Positions 13,851 through 26,340 of a stretch of DNA of 64,000 bases are shown piece by piece. The stretch spans positions 42,869,123 to 42,933,122 of the forward strand of contig NC_135172.1 of the NCBI RefSeq assembly GCF_041146795.1, in the 5' to 3' direction. The stretch is from Maylandia zebra (lineage: Eukaryota > Chordata > Actinopteri > Cichliformes > Cichlidae). Below the pieces are notes generated by a model. It made no database searches. It had not been told where the DNA came from and saw only the letters and a program-made list of their open reading frames with translations. Position numbers and translations under genes: made by a program. Positions within the stretch are counted from its first letter, which is position 1. Each line of letters begins with the position of its first letter.

Positions 13851-14528
13851 ACTGCTGTTCTGTCCGGACCAGTAGACCACCGCGTGGTTATGCGCAGAGT
13901 CTCCAGTCAGAGCGAAAGTGCTGCTGGTGAGCTTGGGCTCATCCTGGCGGGTATTTCCTCTCCCTTCGTCCCTGTTCCACCTGAATTCGGACCTGCCTTG
14001 TTTGTGCGCGTCTAACATAGAACCCCGCTCATCCGGAGAGCCCACATCCACGCCGGCCCCTCCGGTCCACCCATTCTCGCTGAACTCGGCAAACTCATGA
14101 CCGCTTCTCTTTGCTCTCCGGAGCGCAGAGTCCTCAGCCGTCTCTCGCTTATCATTGTTGCTTCGACTTTCTTCACTGGACCCGGGTGCACCTTCCTGCG
14201 TACTAACTCCATCCAAACTGGCATCTTGGGGGAACTGGGGGGCACCCTCGGCAGAAATCCCCGCCTCACGGTCGCCGTCCATTTCAGTATCCTGGTCGGT
14301 AACTCCGAGTTCCTTAAACTCTACTCGGATGTTTTTTAGGGTGGCAAGCTCCTCTGTCGGGTCGGCGCGTATCCCCAGCTGTAATTTCTCCTGGTGAAGT
14401 TGAACTGGCGTCGGGCAAGATGCGCAACTTATCTCCGCCTTGGCATTTTGTAGGGTATGAGCGGCTATCATCACCCAGATACCCAGAGATAAGTGCATGC
14501 CTGGGCAGAAGCCAGCCCAAGTCTCCAT
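13851..14528 (-). CDS. sorcs: SorCS-family VPS10p-domain receptor, coding exon 1 (partial gene)
   Basis: SorCS proteins are type I membrane sorting receptors of the Vps10p-domain (sortilin) family, mainly neuronal, that bind proneurotrophins and steer cargo through the secretory and endosomal system. This exon encodes 226 residues. ATG at 14528 has G at +4. A hydrophobic signal sequence lies within residues 11-31, cleavage being likely near NAKA. An acidic, low-complexity propeptide follows to a furin site RRAKR at 137-141. The conserved entry to the VPS10p domain is STFALTGDSAHN from residue 203 and W-S-G-Q-N-S-S at 220-226, the last with an N-glycosylation sequon continuing across the junction. 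The exon ends phase 0 at a canonical GTAAGT donor (13850-13845). The propeptide is poorly conserved in the family, so I cannot decide between the SorCS1 and SorCS3 paralogues; SorCS2 fits less well. Remaining exons lie outside the window, beyond at least 13.8 kb of intron. Confidence 0.9.
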
Positions 14529-14762
14529 CGCTGACAGAGATTTTTGGGGGGTGAAGGACGGTTGGAGACCTTATCCGACACCTTAACTCCTTTGTCTCAG
14601 GTCGATGTGGAATAACTGACGCTTGGCTGTCCGTCTACTCGTCTGGAGGAAAGAAAAGTGCTCTTCAGCGAAACTGTTCACGTCCAAGGATCTTTGGTCG
14701 GGAAAGCCACCACACAGGAGAGAGGAGGAGCTGTATCGCAGCCAGCTGCCGAGTGTGCGCCC

Positions 14763-14765
<3 letters not shown>
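14529..14765 (-). promoter_or_regulatory. probable 5' UTR / promoter-proximal region of the SorCS gene
   Basis: The region directly upstream of the start codon on the minus strand is relatively GC-rich and free of recognisable repeats until the GA tract. No clear TATA box is seen. The transcription start cannot be placed from sequence alone. Confidence 0.35.

Positions 14766-14847
<82 letters not shown>
14766..14847. repeat. (AG)n / (CT)n microsatellite, about 41 units
   Basis: An uninterrupted 82-bp AG run lies about 240 bp upstream of the SorCS start codon. It reads as CT on the coding strand, so it is within the promoter or 5' UTR. Long GA/CT tracts of this kind are length-polymorphic and can affect local chromatin. 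Open frames through it are artefacts of the repeat. Confidence 0.95.
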
Positions 14848-14849
<2 letters not shown>

Positions 14850-15119
14850 GGGCGCTGTCCGTGGTGCTGAGTCTCCTCCAGCTCTTTGAAGTTGTTTAGA
14901 TGTGAGAAATACAACATGGTCATTGTATGCCACCTACCATAAATGATCACACGTCTTATATATCATATAGTTGCCATGGCGTCAGTAAAATTGGCCTTTT
15001 TTTACTCTTAGTGGTCTTGTACACTCTGGATTTCTTTCAGATCACCACACCGTGCCTACAGATATGGTTCCGCTCAGTTAGTTACAGTTTCATGAATTGA
15101 TGAACCTCTAAACGCTCAA

Positions 15120-15136
15120 CCCCCCCCCCCCCCCCC
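15120..15136. repeat. poly-C tract
   Basis: A run of 17 C, followed by C-rich sequence and a short CA stretch to about 15178. Confidence 0.9.
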
Positions 15137-15720
15137 TTGCTCCTCCCCTTCCCCCCACACACACTCACACACACACTTGGCTCTGTGTGACGTCACTCAG
15201 GAGAGATATCGCTCATATGGTCAACTCATATACACAGCTTTTTAAGTGGGAACACACACACTCAGCAGCTGTTCAAATATTCTGTTTTCAAGTCACAGCC
15301 AATTACAAGAAAGACGGCTTTAAAGAGCAGGAAAAACAGCTTGTTTCAGACAGAGGAATAACTAAGGAGCTGCACCTTTGTCCACTTTAAGATAAATCTG
15401 TATTGCTTTCAGCTTTAAGCATGCAGAGCTAATGTGGGAGAGTCCTAAAACAAAAATGCAGACCAGAAAATGAAGTCATTTTGAAACTTTGCTGTCACTT
15501 TGCTACTATTGTTCTCATTATTCTGACTATTACTTTTTAAAGAGGTGAAATTAGACTTTATCCTGATTTTACACGGACACAGCTAACCAGTCAGCAGCAC
15601 TCACTGGCTTCTCATTTCCCATGCTTGTGTTGTATGTCCCTACTCAGCATGCCAATCTGTCTCTGTCTCAACAACATGAAAAATGAAAAAAGAATGAAAA
15701 AGAGGCAGGTCAGTCTGATG

Positions 15721-15723
<3 letters not shown>

Positions 15724-15796
<73 letters not shown>
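15724..15796. repeat. (GT)n microsatellite
   Basis: An uninterrupted GT repeat of about 73 bp. The open frames that cross it on both strands are poly-Cys-Val or poly-Thr-His artefacts. Confidence 0.95.
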
Positions 15797-15800
<4 letters not shown>

Positions 15801-18689
15801 GAGTGGGGGGAGAACACTCACTGATGGATTGGGATGAATTGGCAGGGAGTTGCACCACTTCTTGGGGGGAAATAAGGCAGTGCCTAGAGGCATGTGAGAA
15901 TGAGAGAAGGAGGGAGGGGAGCGCTGGGATACTGTGCTACCGCCTTCTGCGCATCAAGGACTCAGAGCGCAGATGAAACTGTGATAAAAAAAATAGTGCT
16001 GGGAAACTGTGGGGGGGGGGAGTTTTTCTGATGGAGCGTGTTTTGTAGAGGGTGTGTGCCTAAGTGCAGCACGGTTATTCATTAACAATCCAGCATGTTG
16101 TGTCCTTGTCTATCATCTTGACTGCCCACAAATTGCCCATCAGGGAAAACTCAGGGGACTCTGCCTGAATTTCAACAAATTCCCAATCGTATCAGTGTGA
16201 GGAAGACAGCAGCAGAGGAAGGAGATGCATCACATTGTGTGAAAAAAGTATGATCTGGAAGGAACCAGTGCAGGATTCATAGTAAGGAGTAATGCGAATC
16301 TTTCGCATTGCCGCAGAGCTCGTGTGTACATTTAATCTAAGGAGTATGAAGCAACTCAGCTGTCGGTGTAGATTAAAATAGCTACATTTTATACATTTAC
16401 AGATGCGGATGACAATTTGAATGAGAATTTGTTAAGATGTGAACCCTACAGAGAATAATCAGCTGAATCTGAACCAGACTTTGCTTTTACATCTGTGCCT
16501 CGTGCCGCAGGAGCAAATGAACAAATGCTGGATTTTAATACAGGAGACCCCTCACTTTCTGTTTACGCTGATCAAAGTCAATGTCTCGTTTAGCCATTAC
16601 TGTCCCACATCCTCAGCCACCCTCTATGGTTAACTGGGTCAGCACAGATTGCAATTTTTTAACCAAAAACCTGATTCCACTGCCAGCTATGTTTGGACTG
16701 TATGCAGGACTCCAGGCATTTGTATAGTGTCTACTTTTACTATCTTCCTGAAATCCCAGGAGTTTAGGTTTAAGCTCAGTTGGCTCATTTGTGTCCAACA
16801 TGTTCTTGTCCCACAGCATCAGATCCCGTCACACACGAGTCAGGTGTTCTTTGATGTCGGTGCCTTGACCCACCTGCCATGGCGATTTTAGCTGCTGACA
16901 GACAGCGGTCCTGTTTGAAAAGAAAACAAGGGCAATTTTGGAGGCTGGATAGATGTTTGCAGAGTAAGAGGCAGGTCACCTTCACTCACTGCTTGGTTAA
17001 TTCGGAGCAATGACTTCAGTGGTTTTTAAATTGAGACAATATGTAAGGTACTCGCATTTTATGGCTTTCTGTGCCATTCATACTTTTCTTTTATGAAAGC
17101 TGGCTCAGCACATGAATATGTACTGGATACTGTCCTGCCATGGATGCCATCTGCTCACTGAAAATGAAAATATCTTGCTTGTACATGAATTTGAAGGATT
17201 TTTGTGTGTTTGTTTTGTTGAATTTTTGTTTTTAACTTTTTTGCATTGAGGAAAAAATGATTCTCCGTCATTCAGGGAGCGTTTTATGTCTTTAAAAACC
17301 CTCCAAAGATTAAAGCTGATAAACAAGGTCCTGGCTTGCTGTTGGAGCTGTTCTATCAGCTGTTTGAGAAATGCTCTGGAAAATTCTTTTCATATAATCT
17401 TTTCATTGCAATACCACAAAAGCCCACAGTCACATCTACAGCATGCACAAAGTCTGCAGAGAGCTGGTAAAGACACTGGAGCATTCTCAGCTAATAAGCA
17501 GGATTTATTTCCGCAGGAGTTACTTGCTGTTCTCAGTACACGTCTGTTTTATCGTATGCATTGTTCAGTATTGTTCCCTCCAAATTATCCAAAATACTTT
17601 GACAGTGTGGCATTTTTGAGCTTTATGCTTTTTTTGCTTCCTTGCCTAGTGTCAGACTGAGCTGTCATGGTGCTCATTATTACGCTACAGATGCTATAGA
17701 TATTAAGATTCGCTTAGCTTATACTTTATACTGATCCAAACAGACAGTTGGCCTTGATTTTTTGTATAGATGAAGGCAAAAATGTATGTTCAGCTACATT
17801 TTATTACCTCAGGCCACCTGAGTTGGGCCTAGTTCCCCCCCCGAGTCTATATACATGCTCAGCTAACTGATTTCTCACACGAACTATATATTTGTCAAAC
17901 ATTTAGAACTTTTATATCAATCTCCTTTTTTTAACTCTAGGCAAGAACCTGAATTTATGTATTTGGTAAAAGATCAGAAGGTAAAGTGTGTGTGAAGCAC
18001 CGCCCTCCAGGCCACGTTCTCGACTCCTGCCTTACAAGGACTTTGTTAAACCGACCATCTCCGAAGAAAAGCTCCAAGCAGCTCCGATCAACTCTGTAAC
18101 GGGGACCAGTTGCCAAGACTGAATTATTTCAGAGGGACATGTAATGAGATTTTAATGAAAGTGAATGAAACTTCTCATCTCTTCTGATGCTGCCATTCAT
18201 CAATTACCATGGCTTACTAATGGAGTGGAAATTATTAATCCCTTTTAACAATAAATCAAATGGAATTTTTCAAATCAATCAAACATCCAAGTAAGATGTA
18301 TTTTGTATCTTGAAGGAGCAAAAAGGAGCAGCGTCCATTTTATGTCCTAGAGAAGTGTCTTTGTGAACACACCGACGGGAGACCACCCTTTATGAAAAGC
18401 AAGTGTCCTTGAGAATGACACTCACGTCCTCTCTGAACCAGGGCTGCAGATCTGTAGCCGGTCCTTCTTTTTGTCCTCCCTGCAGCCAAGCAGCTAAAAA
18501 TCTTCATCATCTAATTTAAAAAGCATTGAATGTCACTTTTTTAAGCATCTTTATGTACTGTAGGAGTTTGTGGGTGTAAACTAAACAAAATCTTTGAAAA
18601 ATAAGACAGAAAATAGCGACACTCAGGTGTTCGTGCACTTTGAGGTTTATCGATCACATTTCAAGACTTTGCATTGGGCTGCTATTGTT
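15797..18689. other. non-coding, nothing recognised
   Basis: No gene supported. The 124-codon frame at 17286-17660 has no family motifs and no splice context. This region lies 5' of the SorCS gene. Confidence 0.4.
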
Positions 18690-19260
18690 AGGATGCCTGG
18701 GTCGTTGACCCAGGGTTTTGAGTTTATTGTATTATTTATCATTTCTATTCTTTGGTTTCTTCATTAGAGTTCTGTCTTATGGTTTATGTCTCTGTGTAAT
18801 CCTTAGTTGCTTTATCCCCGTGTCCAGTCAGTGTCTGTCTGCCCTGATCCCATGTCTTTGTTCCCTCTGTTGCAGTGCCTGCATGTGAGTCTGTGTCTTT
18901 AGTTCAGTCTGTGTTATGTTTCCTGTTTTATTTTGAAGGTCCATGTCTGATGTTAATGTATCTGGTTTTGCTTCCTTTGTCTCCTTAGGCTTGATTTGCC
19001 CCAGCTGTGTTTCCCTCCTGTTACCCATTCCCTGATTGCTCCCTCTGTGTATTTAAGCCCTGTGTTTCTCTGTGTCCGTGTTGTGATCTACCCTTATCTA
19101 GCTGTGTGGTCTGTCTGTGTGAGTGTATTTTCTATTCCTAGTTTTGTTGCCCTTCTGAGTTCAGCATTGAAGCTGTTTTGAGTTCACGTCTGTCTCCAGA
19201 GTCTGCATTTTGGGTCCTTCATATCACCACTCCTGCCTGCACACAGCCGTCATATAACAG
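18690..19260 (+). repeat. interspersed repeat, T-rich family
   Basis: It shares a recognisable word pattern with 56900-57480: TTCCTGTTTTA-TTTG, TTTTGCTTCCTTTGTCT, then CCCCAGCTGT, then a TATTTAAGC or TATATTGTCTC segment and CTCCTGCC/CTCACT words near the end. 4540-4870 and 30885-31290 look like copies in the opposite orientation. No coding capacity is seen. The TE class is not assigned. Confidence 0.5.
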
Positions 19261-19827
19261 CTATGCCCATGCTACTGTGTAACATTATAAAACACTGTTC
19301 ATTTACATACCATGTTGCTGTAAATCATGTGCATATAAAAACACCATGCATATTTCATTAAATGGATAAAATATATTTTACATAACACCGACTTCCTGTC
19401 TCTAGTATCTCATGTGATTACTGTCACAGTTAGACAGACGTATAGCTGCTAACGACACAAAGTGGAAATTGACAGGAAAAAGTTAACAATTACAAATTGA
19501 TCATTGATACAACATTAGAAAATAACAACAAGAACTCCAAAAGACCTGTTTGTATGTCTCAGGGTGTCGAGACACAGTTAAATACATGTGGCTGAATTGT
19601 AGCACTGGGGCTACATTGTTGAAATTATGAAGCCTGTTTGCACCACCAATGTTCAAGACTCATAAAATCAATGTATATATTCAACTTTCAAACAACAATC
19701 AAATATTCAGCGCTGATGGCTTTTTATAGTCTGTTTGATTTAATTCAAGGAAGAAGGCATCGAAATATGATTGTACTGTAATGACTGTGTGCTAGACAAG
19801 CACAGCTAGCCCTACTGTTTTTGTCAG

Positions 19828-21288
19828 CAATGTTCCCTCTAAGCTGTGCGCGTACTGGCACAGTCTCTGTGCACAGAAAAAAAAATCTAACCTGAATTGA
19901 AATTAAAATGAAAACTTTAACAATTCTGTTTTGCAGTGTTAGTCAGTGACTGGCTGCTCCAGTATGGGATTAGAACGATGCCGCCTTATCCCATAGTCCA
20001 GCCAATGATGCGATTCACATTCGTATATAAGCAGCTGATCAACGTGGTTGACAGGCTATGACAGCGTCCTTATGTGCCGACACCGGTGTTTTAGCTAGCA
20101 AAGCAGCTGATGTGGAGTGAAGCCACGTTAATGACAACCTGTACAACCACTGGAGATGTGAGCAGGACAGACGGAACAACTGACGGACAAAGTGTGGACT
20201 TTACACCAGTTTTTAAACTGTGTTGATCGGCCACGTAAAACCAGAGTTATGATAAAAATATCTGCAATGTTTGTTTTTCTTCCTGAATACTGTCGTTGTT
20301 TATATTTACTGCGGGAAGAAACGGTAAAAACAGCGTTTTATAAGGAAAACAACACCAAAGAACCCCACCCTTTCCTATTGGTGGAAAAATGCACCATGTC
20401 GACCAATAAAAAAATTATATGGCAACATGGCATTTAGTTGTTTAGGAAAAGGGAAGTTTTAGGAGTGACGGCGTGTTTGAGATGTGAGAGATTTGAGACG
20501 TTTAGGCAAATCTTGTGTAGTTAGTGTGTAGTTAGTGTGTAGTTAGTGTGTAGTGTAGTCAGTAGTTTTGTTGTGTGTGTCAGAACAATGAGGCGCCTGC
20601 TGAGTGTTACAGGTGTTACAGCAGTGACACATCTGCTGCTGTCAGGCCTGCAGGTATCAGGCTGTTGTTCTCCTTCATCTCATAGTGGACAGAAATTATT
20701 TTTTGGAGCGGCACAAATAATTTGTGTGGCATCAGATTTGATGCAGAACAGCTGATTGTTCTGTAAATAGTTTGAAATGTTTGTTTAAAAAACGCCTTGG
20801 CTGCATTTTTAGGTAAACAGCTGCAAATAACTTTGTTTGCATAACTCAGTTACTTTTTTGAAGAAGTAACTATATCATTAATTGCCCAGCATTGGTCATT
20901 ATTTACTGTATTTTGCAGACAGAGTTACAGGACTCTCTCCCAGACCACAGACTCATAATACAAGTCAGAGCTTTATAAAAAAAAGAAAAAAAAAAGAAAA
21001 TAAAGTTGTGTTTTCAAAATTGGAGTTCAAGTTATTTTTACTTAACGTACTACACCGGTCATGAACAAGATTGTTTTTAATTTTCATTTTATGTGGGCTA
21101 AAGCAGTTAATTAAAAGTAGTCTAACATAAATGCTGTAGTTTGATTATTTTAATAAACTGTAACTTGGATGGATTCGACGCTGGCGTGACCACAGTGCAC
21201 ACGTCTGCTGTTGCTCACAGTGGTCCAAGGGGACGCTCAGGGAGTTTGTGTGTTCGCTCAGACACGTGAAACATTAGAGGAAACATTG
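19828..21288. mobile_element. non-autonomous hAT-like DNA transposon, 1461 bp
   Basis: The ends are short inverted repeats: CAATGTTCCCTCTAA on the left and the complement of CAATGTTTCCTCTAA on the right. An 8-bp direct flank sits on each side, TTTGTCAG at 19820-19827 and GTTGTCAG at 21289-21296, a 7-of-8 match. An 8-bp target duplication and short TIRs beginning CA-TG are characteristic of hAT elements. No hAT transposase reading frame (BED finger, RNase H core or hAT-C block) is seen inside, so the copy depends on an autonomous relative. The interior includes an 11-bp tandem repeat at about 20516-20560. Confidence 0.7.
20516..20560. repeat. short tandem repeat TTAGTGTGTAG
   Basis: Three to four tandem copies of an 11-bp unit (TTAGTGTGTAG and shortened variants) inside the hAT-like element. 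Confidence 0.85.
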
Positions 21289-22139
21289 GTTGTCAGTGTG
21301 AAAAAGTTGCAATAATGCTCACATCTTTTTTGTAATCATGTTTTTTTTTTAAAAATACGCTAATTTTGGTCCACTTTAATAAAACACGGTGCCAGTGTTG
21401 AACTCTGATTTATATTCAGAATCGTCAGCGGTGCATGCGCCCATCTGGGGAAATCTGATACGTGTGACTCACAGTAACCCACTGCAGCTCCCTTTCTTTT
21501 AGCCGTAACAGGAAGAATTAGATGTTGCTCAAGATAATCATACAAATGATCAGAACCAGGTAGAAACAGAATAAAAAACAGACATCCTGCTGATATTACA
21601 ACTGAATGGATGCGTAATGCTGTTTGGTCTCTGTGGTACTTTTTAATGACATAGGGCATAAGAATAAAAAAACAGCAGGTTTAATATACAATCAGTTATT
21701 TATGTTTAAGATGAAAGAAATGTACTCGTGCTCATGTTAAGATTGTTAATCTTGTAAATAATTTATATCTTCATGAGAGATCTGTAACAATCAAATTCAG
21801 CAGATTGTAACTCATTAAGCTAAAGTTTGAACGGCAGCTTTCACACCAGAATACAAGATCCAGAGTTCGTTTGCACGGGCTGGTGTGAAAGCACCCTTCA
21901 GCACGTCTGTGGTTTTAGTGAAACAACTGACCCGAAACAATGTGGTGAAGGATTCATCTTCAGAAAGCGATCACTTAAATAAGGGAAATTTACATCTACA
22001 TGAAAACTCTCCCTCAATACATTAGAAAGTGGGGGGAAGAAGTGCTTCATGTATAACAAAGTGACATAAATCCTCATTTCTGATGAGGACGTGATCCAGA
22101 GATCATGCAGTGACAATAATATTTTTAAAAAATGTCAAT

Positions 22140-23110
22140 GTTGAGACTCTGTTGGGGTTCAGTTATGTCCAAAAGCAGTACAAAATCAGTGGTAGTGAGA
22201 AAATTGGACCCTATATGTACTTTATGAGGCACACCTGTTCAACTGCTCCTTCATGCAGAGCTATAATCAGCCAAAGTACATGACAGCAACTCAACGAATT
22301 TGACAAAGTTCACAGTGAGCAGCACAGCAGTGAAGAAAGCTGATTTAAGTGACTGAATGTTGGGGCTAGACAGGCTGTCCTGAGGATTTCAGAAACTGCT
22401 GATCTACTGGGATTTTCCCACACAGTCGTCTCTGGGGCTTACAGAGGATGGTAAGAAAAGGAGAAAACACACAGTTCTCTGTACAAACATGCTTTGTTGA
22501 TGCCAGAGGTCAGAGGAGAATGGACAGACTGCTTTGACCTGATAGGAAGGCAACAGCAAGTCGAATAACCATTTGTTAAAAAACTGATAGGTAACATTTC
22601 TACTTCCAGCAAACATTTCAAAACCCTTTTTACAACAAGCCTCAGTCTTATTGATTGGGTGCTTTTCCCTACACCTAAGCACCTTGTCTAATATTTATAA
22701 CTCCACATGATAAAAATAAATAAATAAATAAACATGAGAGCAGAAAAGTGCACATTTACCCGCTATCAGTTAAGGTTCTGATTTCCCATTGTTGGATCAA
22801 CAATCCAATGCTGCTGATTCAGATGTGGACAACAGAAATTTGGCCTTGCACTTCAGCTTAACAGAGCTCATCTCAGGCACTTGGCCTAGCTGTCAGATCA
22901 GTCTTAAAGTGAGCCCCCACACTGCTTCAACACCTTTACCTGCTAAGAATAGGATCAAACGTGACCATCTAGGTGAACTAAAAGCAGTGACAAGGTTACT
23001 GTGGATGAATCTCGTCTTACAGCCTGGAGTCAACGGACGGCCAAAGAAAGATCAAGGAGGACATTTACATCAAATGTGCTGGTTACAGCCCATCATGTCA
23101 ACCTCAATGA
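22140..23110 (+). mobile_element. degenerate Tc1-like transposon
   Basis: The plus-strand segment at about 22380-22580 carries words typical of a fish Tc1 family: a helix-turn-helix-encoding part (CTGCTGATCTACTGGGATTTTC, GTCGTCTCTGGGGCTTACAG) and then TTGTTGATGCCAGAGGTCAG with AGAGGAGAATGG. Later pieces at 22950-23050 (CTGTGGATGAATCTCG) resemble the W-x-DES block. The copy is full of indels and contains other insertions or unmatched DNA at 22600-22790. It encodes no intact transposase. Confidence 0.6.
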
Positions 23111-25869
23111 TTCTGACTTAAAAATACATTATTATTTACCGATTGATTAACCGTACCTCTGTCCTGTTTAAATATTTTTGGCATGCATTGTATTTTAATT
23201 TTACAATTCCTTTGAACAATATCAGAATTTTTCTGCCAGAAAATCACCTCAAATGCATAATCTGCAGGATAATTGATGTAATTGTTGCTGCCAGTTTGTG
23301 TTTTCATTTAAATTTGTTTTCCTGGAAAACCGTCGCACCCCCCCCGCAAACTTTCAGGACTAACTTGTCAGGCTAGCAGGAACGTAAAGAAACAAATCAG
23401 TGCAGTTTCCAGCAGGGTCGTCCTTTGAAAGCCAAAGATTCAATCGGCTGTGACACGAGTGCTGAATTCTGCTTTATGCCGAGTAAGTGATGCTTCGATT
23501 CCTCACAGAGCGCGGTCATCATAAAGACGGCGTGCGTATTTAAGAGAGCCGTTTGTCATTGATCCATGTTGATGTTCGCTATGTTGCCCTGCCCCAAGTC
23601 TGCTGAAGACTACAGAAGAAAAAATGTGTTTTGCTTAAAGTGCGTTGGCTCGGCTGCTCCAGCTTCCCAGCCAAATTAGAGAGTTTCTTCTGTTGAACGA
23701 GAAAACTTTGGCTTCTTTCATCAGGTTGTTCATTTTGATGTTCATAACACTGACTGAAACTTGCATACATTTTAAATCCTGCTTGTGTGCACCATATTAC
23801 AGAAAGCAGACAAACTGCACACTCTGTCATTAGATGCATGTGTTTCTAAAACCCACTGCCACAAATTAGAAAGTAACACCAAAGTGCGTCAGTGGGAATG
23901 TGTTTAGTGTTGTGGTGAGCTGTGAGTGGGGTTTGCCAGATATAGTGAAGCTAAGCTAAAGTTTTCCACAATGTGCCTCCTCTGCTCAGAGCATATTTTC
24001 ACTTCAAGTCACTTTTCAACCTCCAAGAAGATTGTGCTGTCACTTTTATTCCAAGTGTTTCTATTGGGGCCTTCTACTATTAAGATCTGATTACTTAAAC
24101 GCTGCTGAGAAAAGCAATTCCAAAACATATTTGTAAGACTATTTTCTGATCTGCCACGACCGCGGCTAACGTTCAATTGAAAAGCCATTTCAAACATTTC
24201 CATTTACTGTAGATTGTAAATTATATCATTAAGTAAGCTAAAATATGAGCTTCACAAAAACACTGTGACAATAACTTTAAGTGACCCCGTGGTCGTAAGC
24301 AAAGCAACTGATGAAATCGATGTTCAAATTAACTTTGAACGTCGATTTACAGTAAAGACTGAATTACATACACATGTACTGTGGTTTTGATAAATCAAGC
24401 TATTCTTTGGAAGATAATCTCATAGCCTCACACAAAACTAAAGTGTGTGTTTGCTATTATGTTTGCATGTGCGTGGCTGTACAGTATGACGCCTATGCAC
24501 TCGATGCACACGGGGGACACAGTAAATACTCCAAAAACCTGGGGAATGGAAGTGCTGTCAGGGAACATGTGACATTTGGATGAGGCTCCAGTGGGTTTTC
24601 TCGCACATCCAGCTGAAAGGTCAAGCTATGATAGGGAGTCCTTGGACACGCAACTGTAATTGACCTTTGTCTTTGATAGTAGGGCATAGACTGACATATG
24701 CTTCTATAGGGGCATCATCCGCCTCTTTTACAATATAATTAGTCAAGTTGCTCGGGGAGTCATTAAGTAGCAAGCGCCAAGTGTAGAGGACAGAGTTCGT
24801 CAGAGGTGACTGGAGTAAAACACTGTGGTGGATTTTCTAACCAATAAAATGACTCGATTAAGAACAATATTGATCAAGTGAAAATAAAATATTGGTCATC
24901 CCATTCGTGGGATTCTCCTTTTTGTGATAAAATAGCCGCTGTCTTACTTTTGCCATTGAATGTTGGTTAGTTTTCATGATGAAACGGTGGGCTCTGATTA
25001 AAGCAAGATAAACACAAATATGCAAATCAACCACAACATGAAAACCAGTCCTGTAAAGACACCATTTTTAACCTTAGGGCAGACCTCAAAGTGGAAGCAA
25101 AGTGAAATGACAACTCAACTAGGAAATAATAGATCACGTAAAATCAGAGAGCACTGTTAGCGGATGCCGAGTTGCATAGTGTGCAGAGGTCTCCATCACT
25201 ACAGACCTCCAAACTTCAGGTGGTGTGGAGATCCAGAAATTCTTTTATTGCTGCCATATAACCTGCATCATTATAACTGCATTAATAACATTCTTTACAG
25301 CATTATTCCATTTAATAACATTTCTCACAGTATTGATACTGCATTAAAGTTGTTGATTGAAGATGTCCATTTGAGGATCCTTCCATTATGTTAACTTTTA
25401 TTACAAGTGCGGTTAGAAGTATTTTATACACATTGCATATCTGTGCTTATTTCGAGTTGATGTTTGGTTCATTAAGGGTCTTAAGCTTCACTGGCGTGAC
25501 TGTCCAGGTGATCCATGCTGAGGGAAACTAGAACATAGAAGGATAACTGCAATGCATGCTTACAATACATATAATCTAGGAATGTGTCAGGCCTGAGGCC
25601 TTAACTCATTTGGTGGCTCACTATATTTTACTCTACTTGGCAACAGATGATCAATAATTAGCCCCAGAGACCCTGAGGGCTTGAAGTTTATTACCTTGTA
25701 TGGACGGTGTTATAGAAAAGAGAAGTTCTATGTCTGCTTTTAGCTATTAAAGATGTACAAGATGTACGATTAACTGTGACTAATGTCTGGAACCTATTTT
25801 AATCTGCTGCTTTATAAGTAGCCACAACATGTATTTTGGTCAGAGGACATATGCTGATGTTTTCTCCTG
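23111..25869. other. non-coding, nothing recognised
   Basis: No gene or clear mobile element. A poly-C run lies near 23337-23345. Open frames are short and unremarkable. Confidence 0.4.
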
Positions 25870-26340
25870 TGTGTTAATAAACTCATCATTTGATTGCACT
25901 TTTCTGGGGCCTCCGTGGTTTGTCTCACTGCTCTACATTGATCGATTTCGCGACAGTGGCCTTCAGATTATCTCAAAAACTGTGCAAAGAGAGCTTCATG
26001 GAAAGGGTTTCCATGGCCAAGCAGCTGCACCCAAGCCTTACATCACCAAGCACAGTGCAAAGCTTCAGATGCAGTGGTAGAAAGCACGCCACCAGTTATG
26101 TGTTTGAAGGCAGATGTGCAAACACCTTTGATAATATAGTGCATTTCTACACCCTGAGGAAGGCACAAGCCAGCATATGTTGGTGTATTTTCATGTCTTT
26201 AGCCCAGCAAAACGAAGGCTTTGCTTTAATTTTCCGACCCTATCGTCAGTGGCTTCACTTGGATGTTTCATGTCACATTTTGGGATATAATCTTTCCATT
26301 TATCATTTTGTAACTGTTCCCTTCCAGGTGGTTTGAGAGA
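25870..26340 (+). mobile_element. Tc1-like transposon relic
   Basis: One plus-strand frame reads GFHGQAAAPKPYITKHSA at about 26008-26061, then K-x2-M-Q-W. This corresponds to the linker and start of the catalytic domain in fish Tc1 transposases (G-F-HG-R-AA-x-KP-x-I). Upstream residues resemble the second helix-turn-helix. Downstream the frame is broken by stops and unrelated sequence, so only a fragment remains. Confidence 0.65.

Noticed and set aside
14583..14950. Open frames of Arg-Glu or Ser-Leu repeats over the GA tract
   Set aside because: They are artefacts of the (AG)n microsatellite upstream of SorCS exon 1.
15612..15976. Open frames over the GT microsatellite
   Set aside because: Poly(Cys-Val) and poly(Thr-His) translations come only from the dinucleotide repeat.
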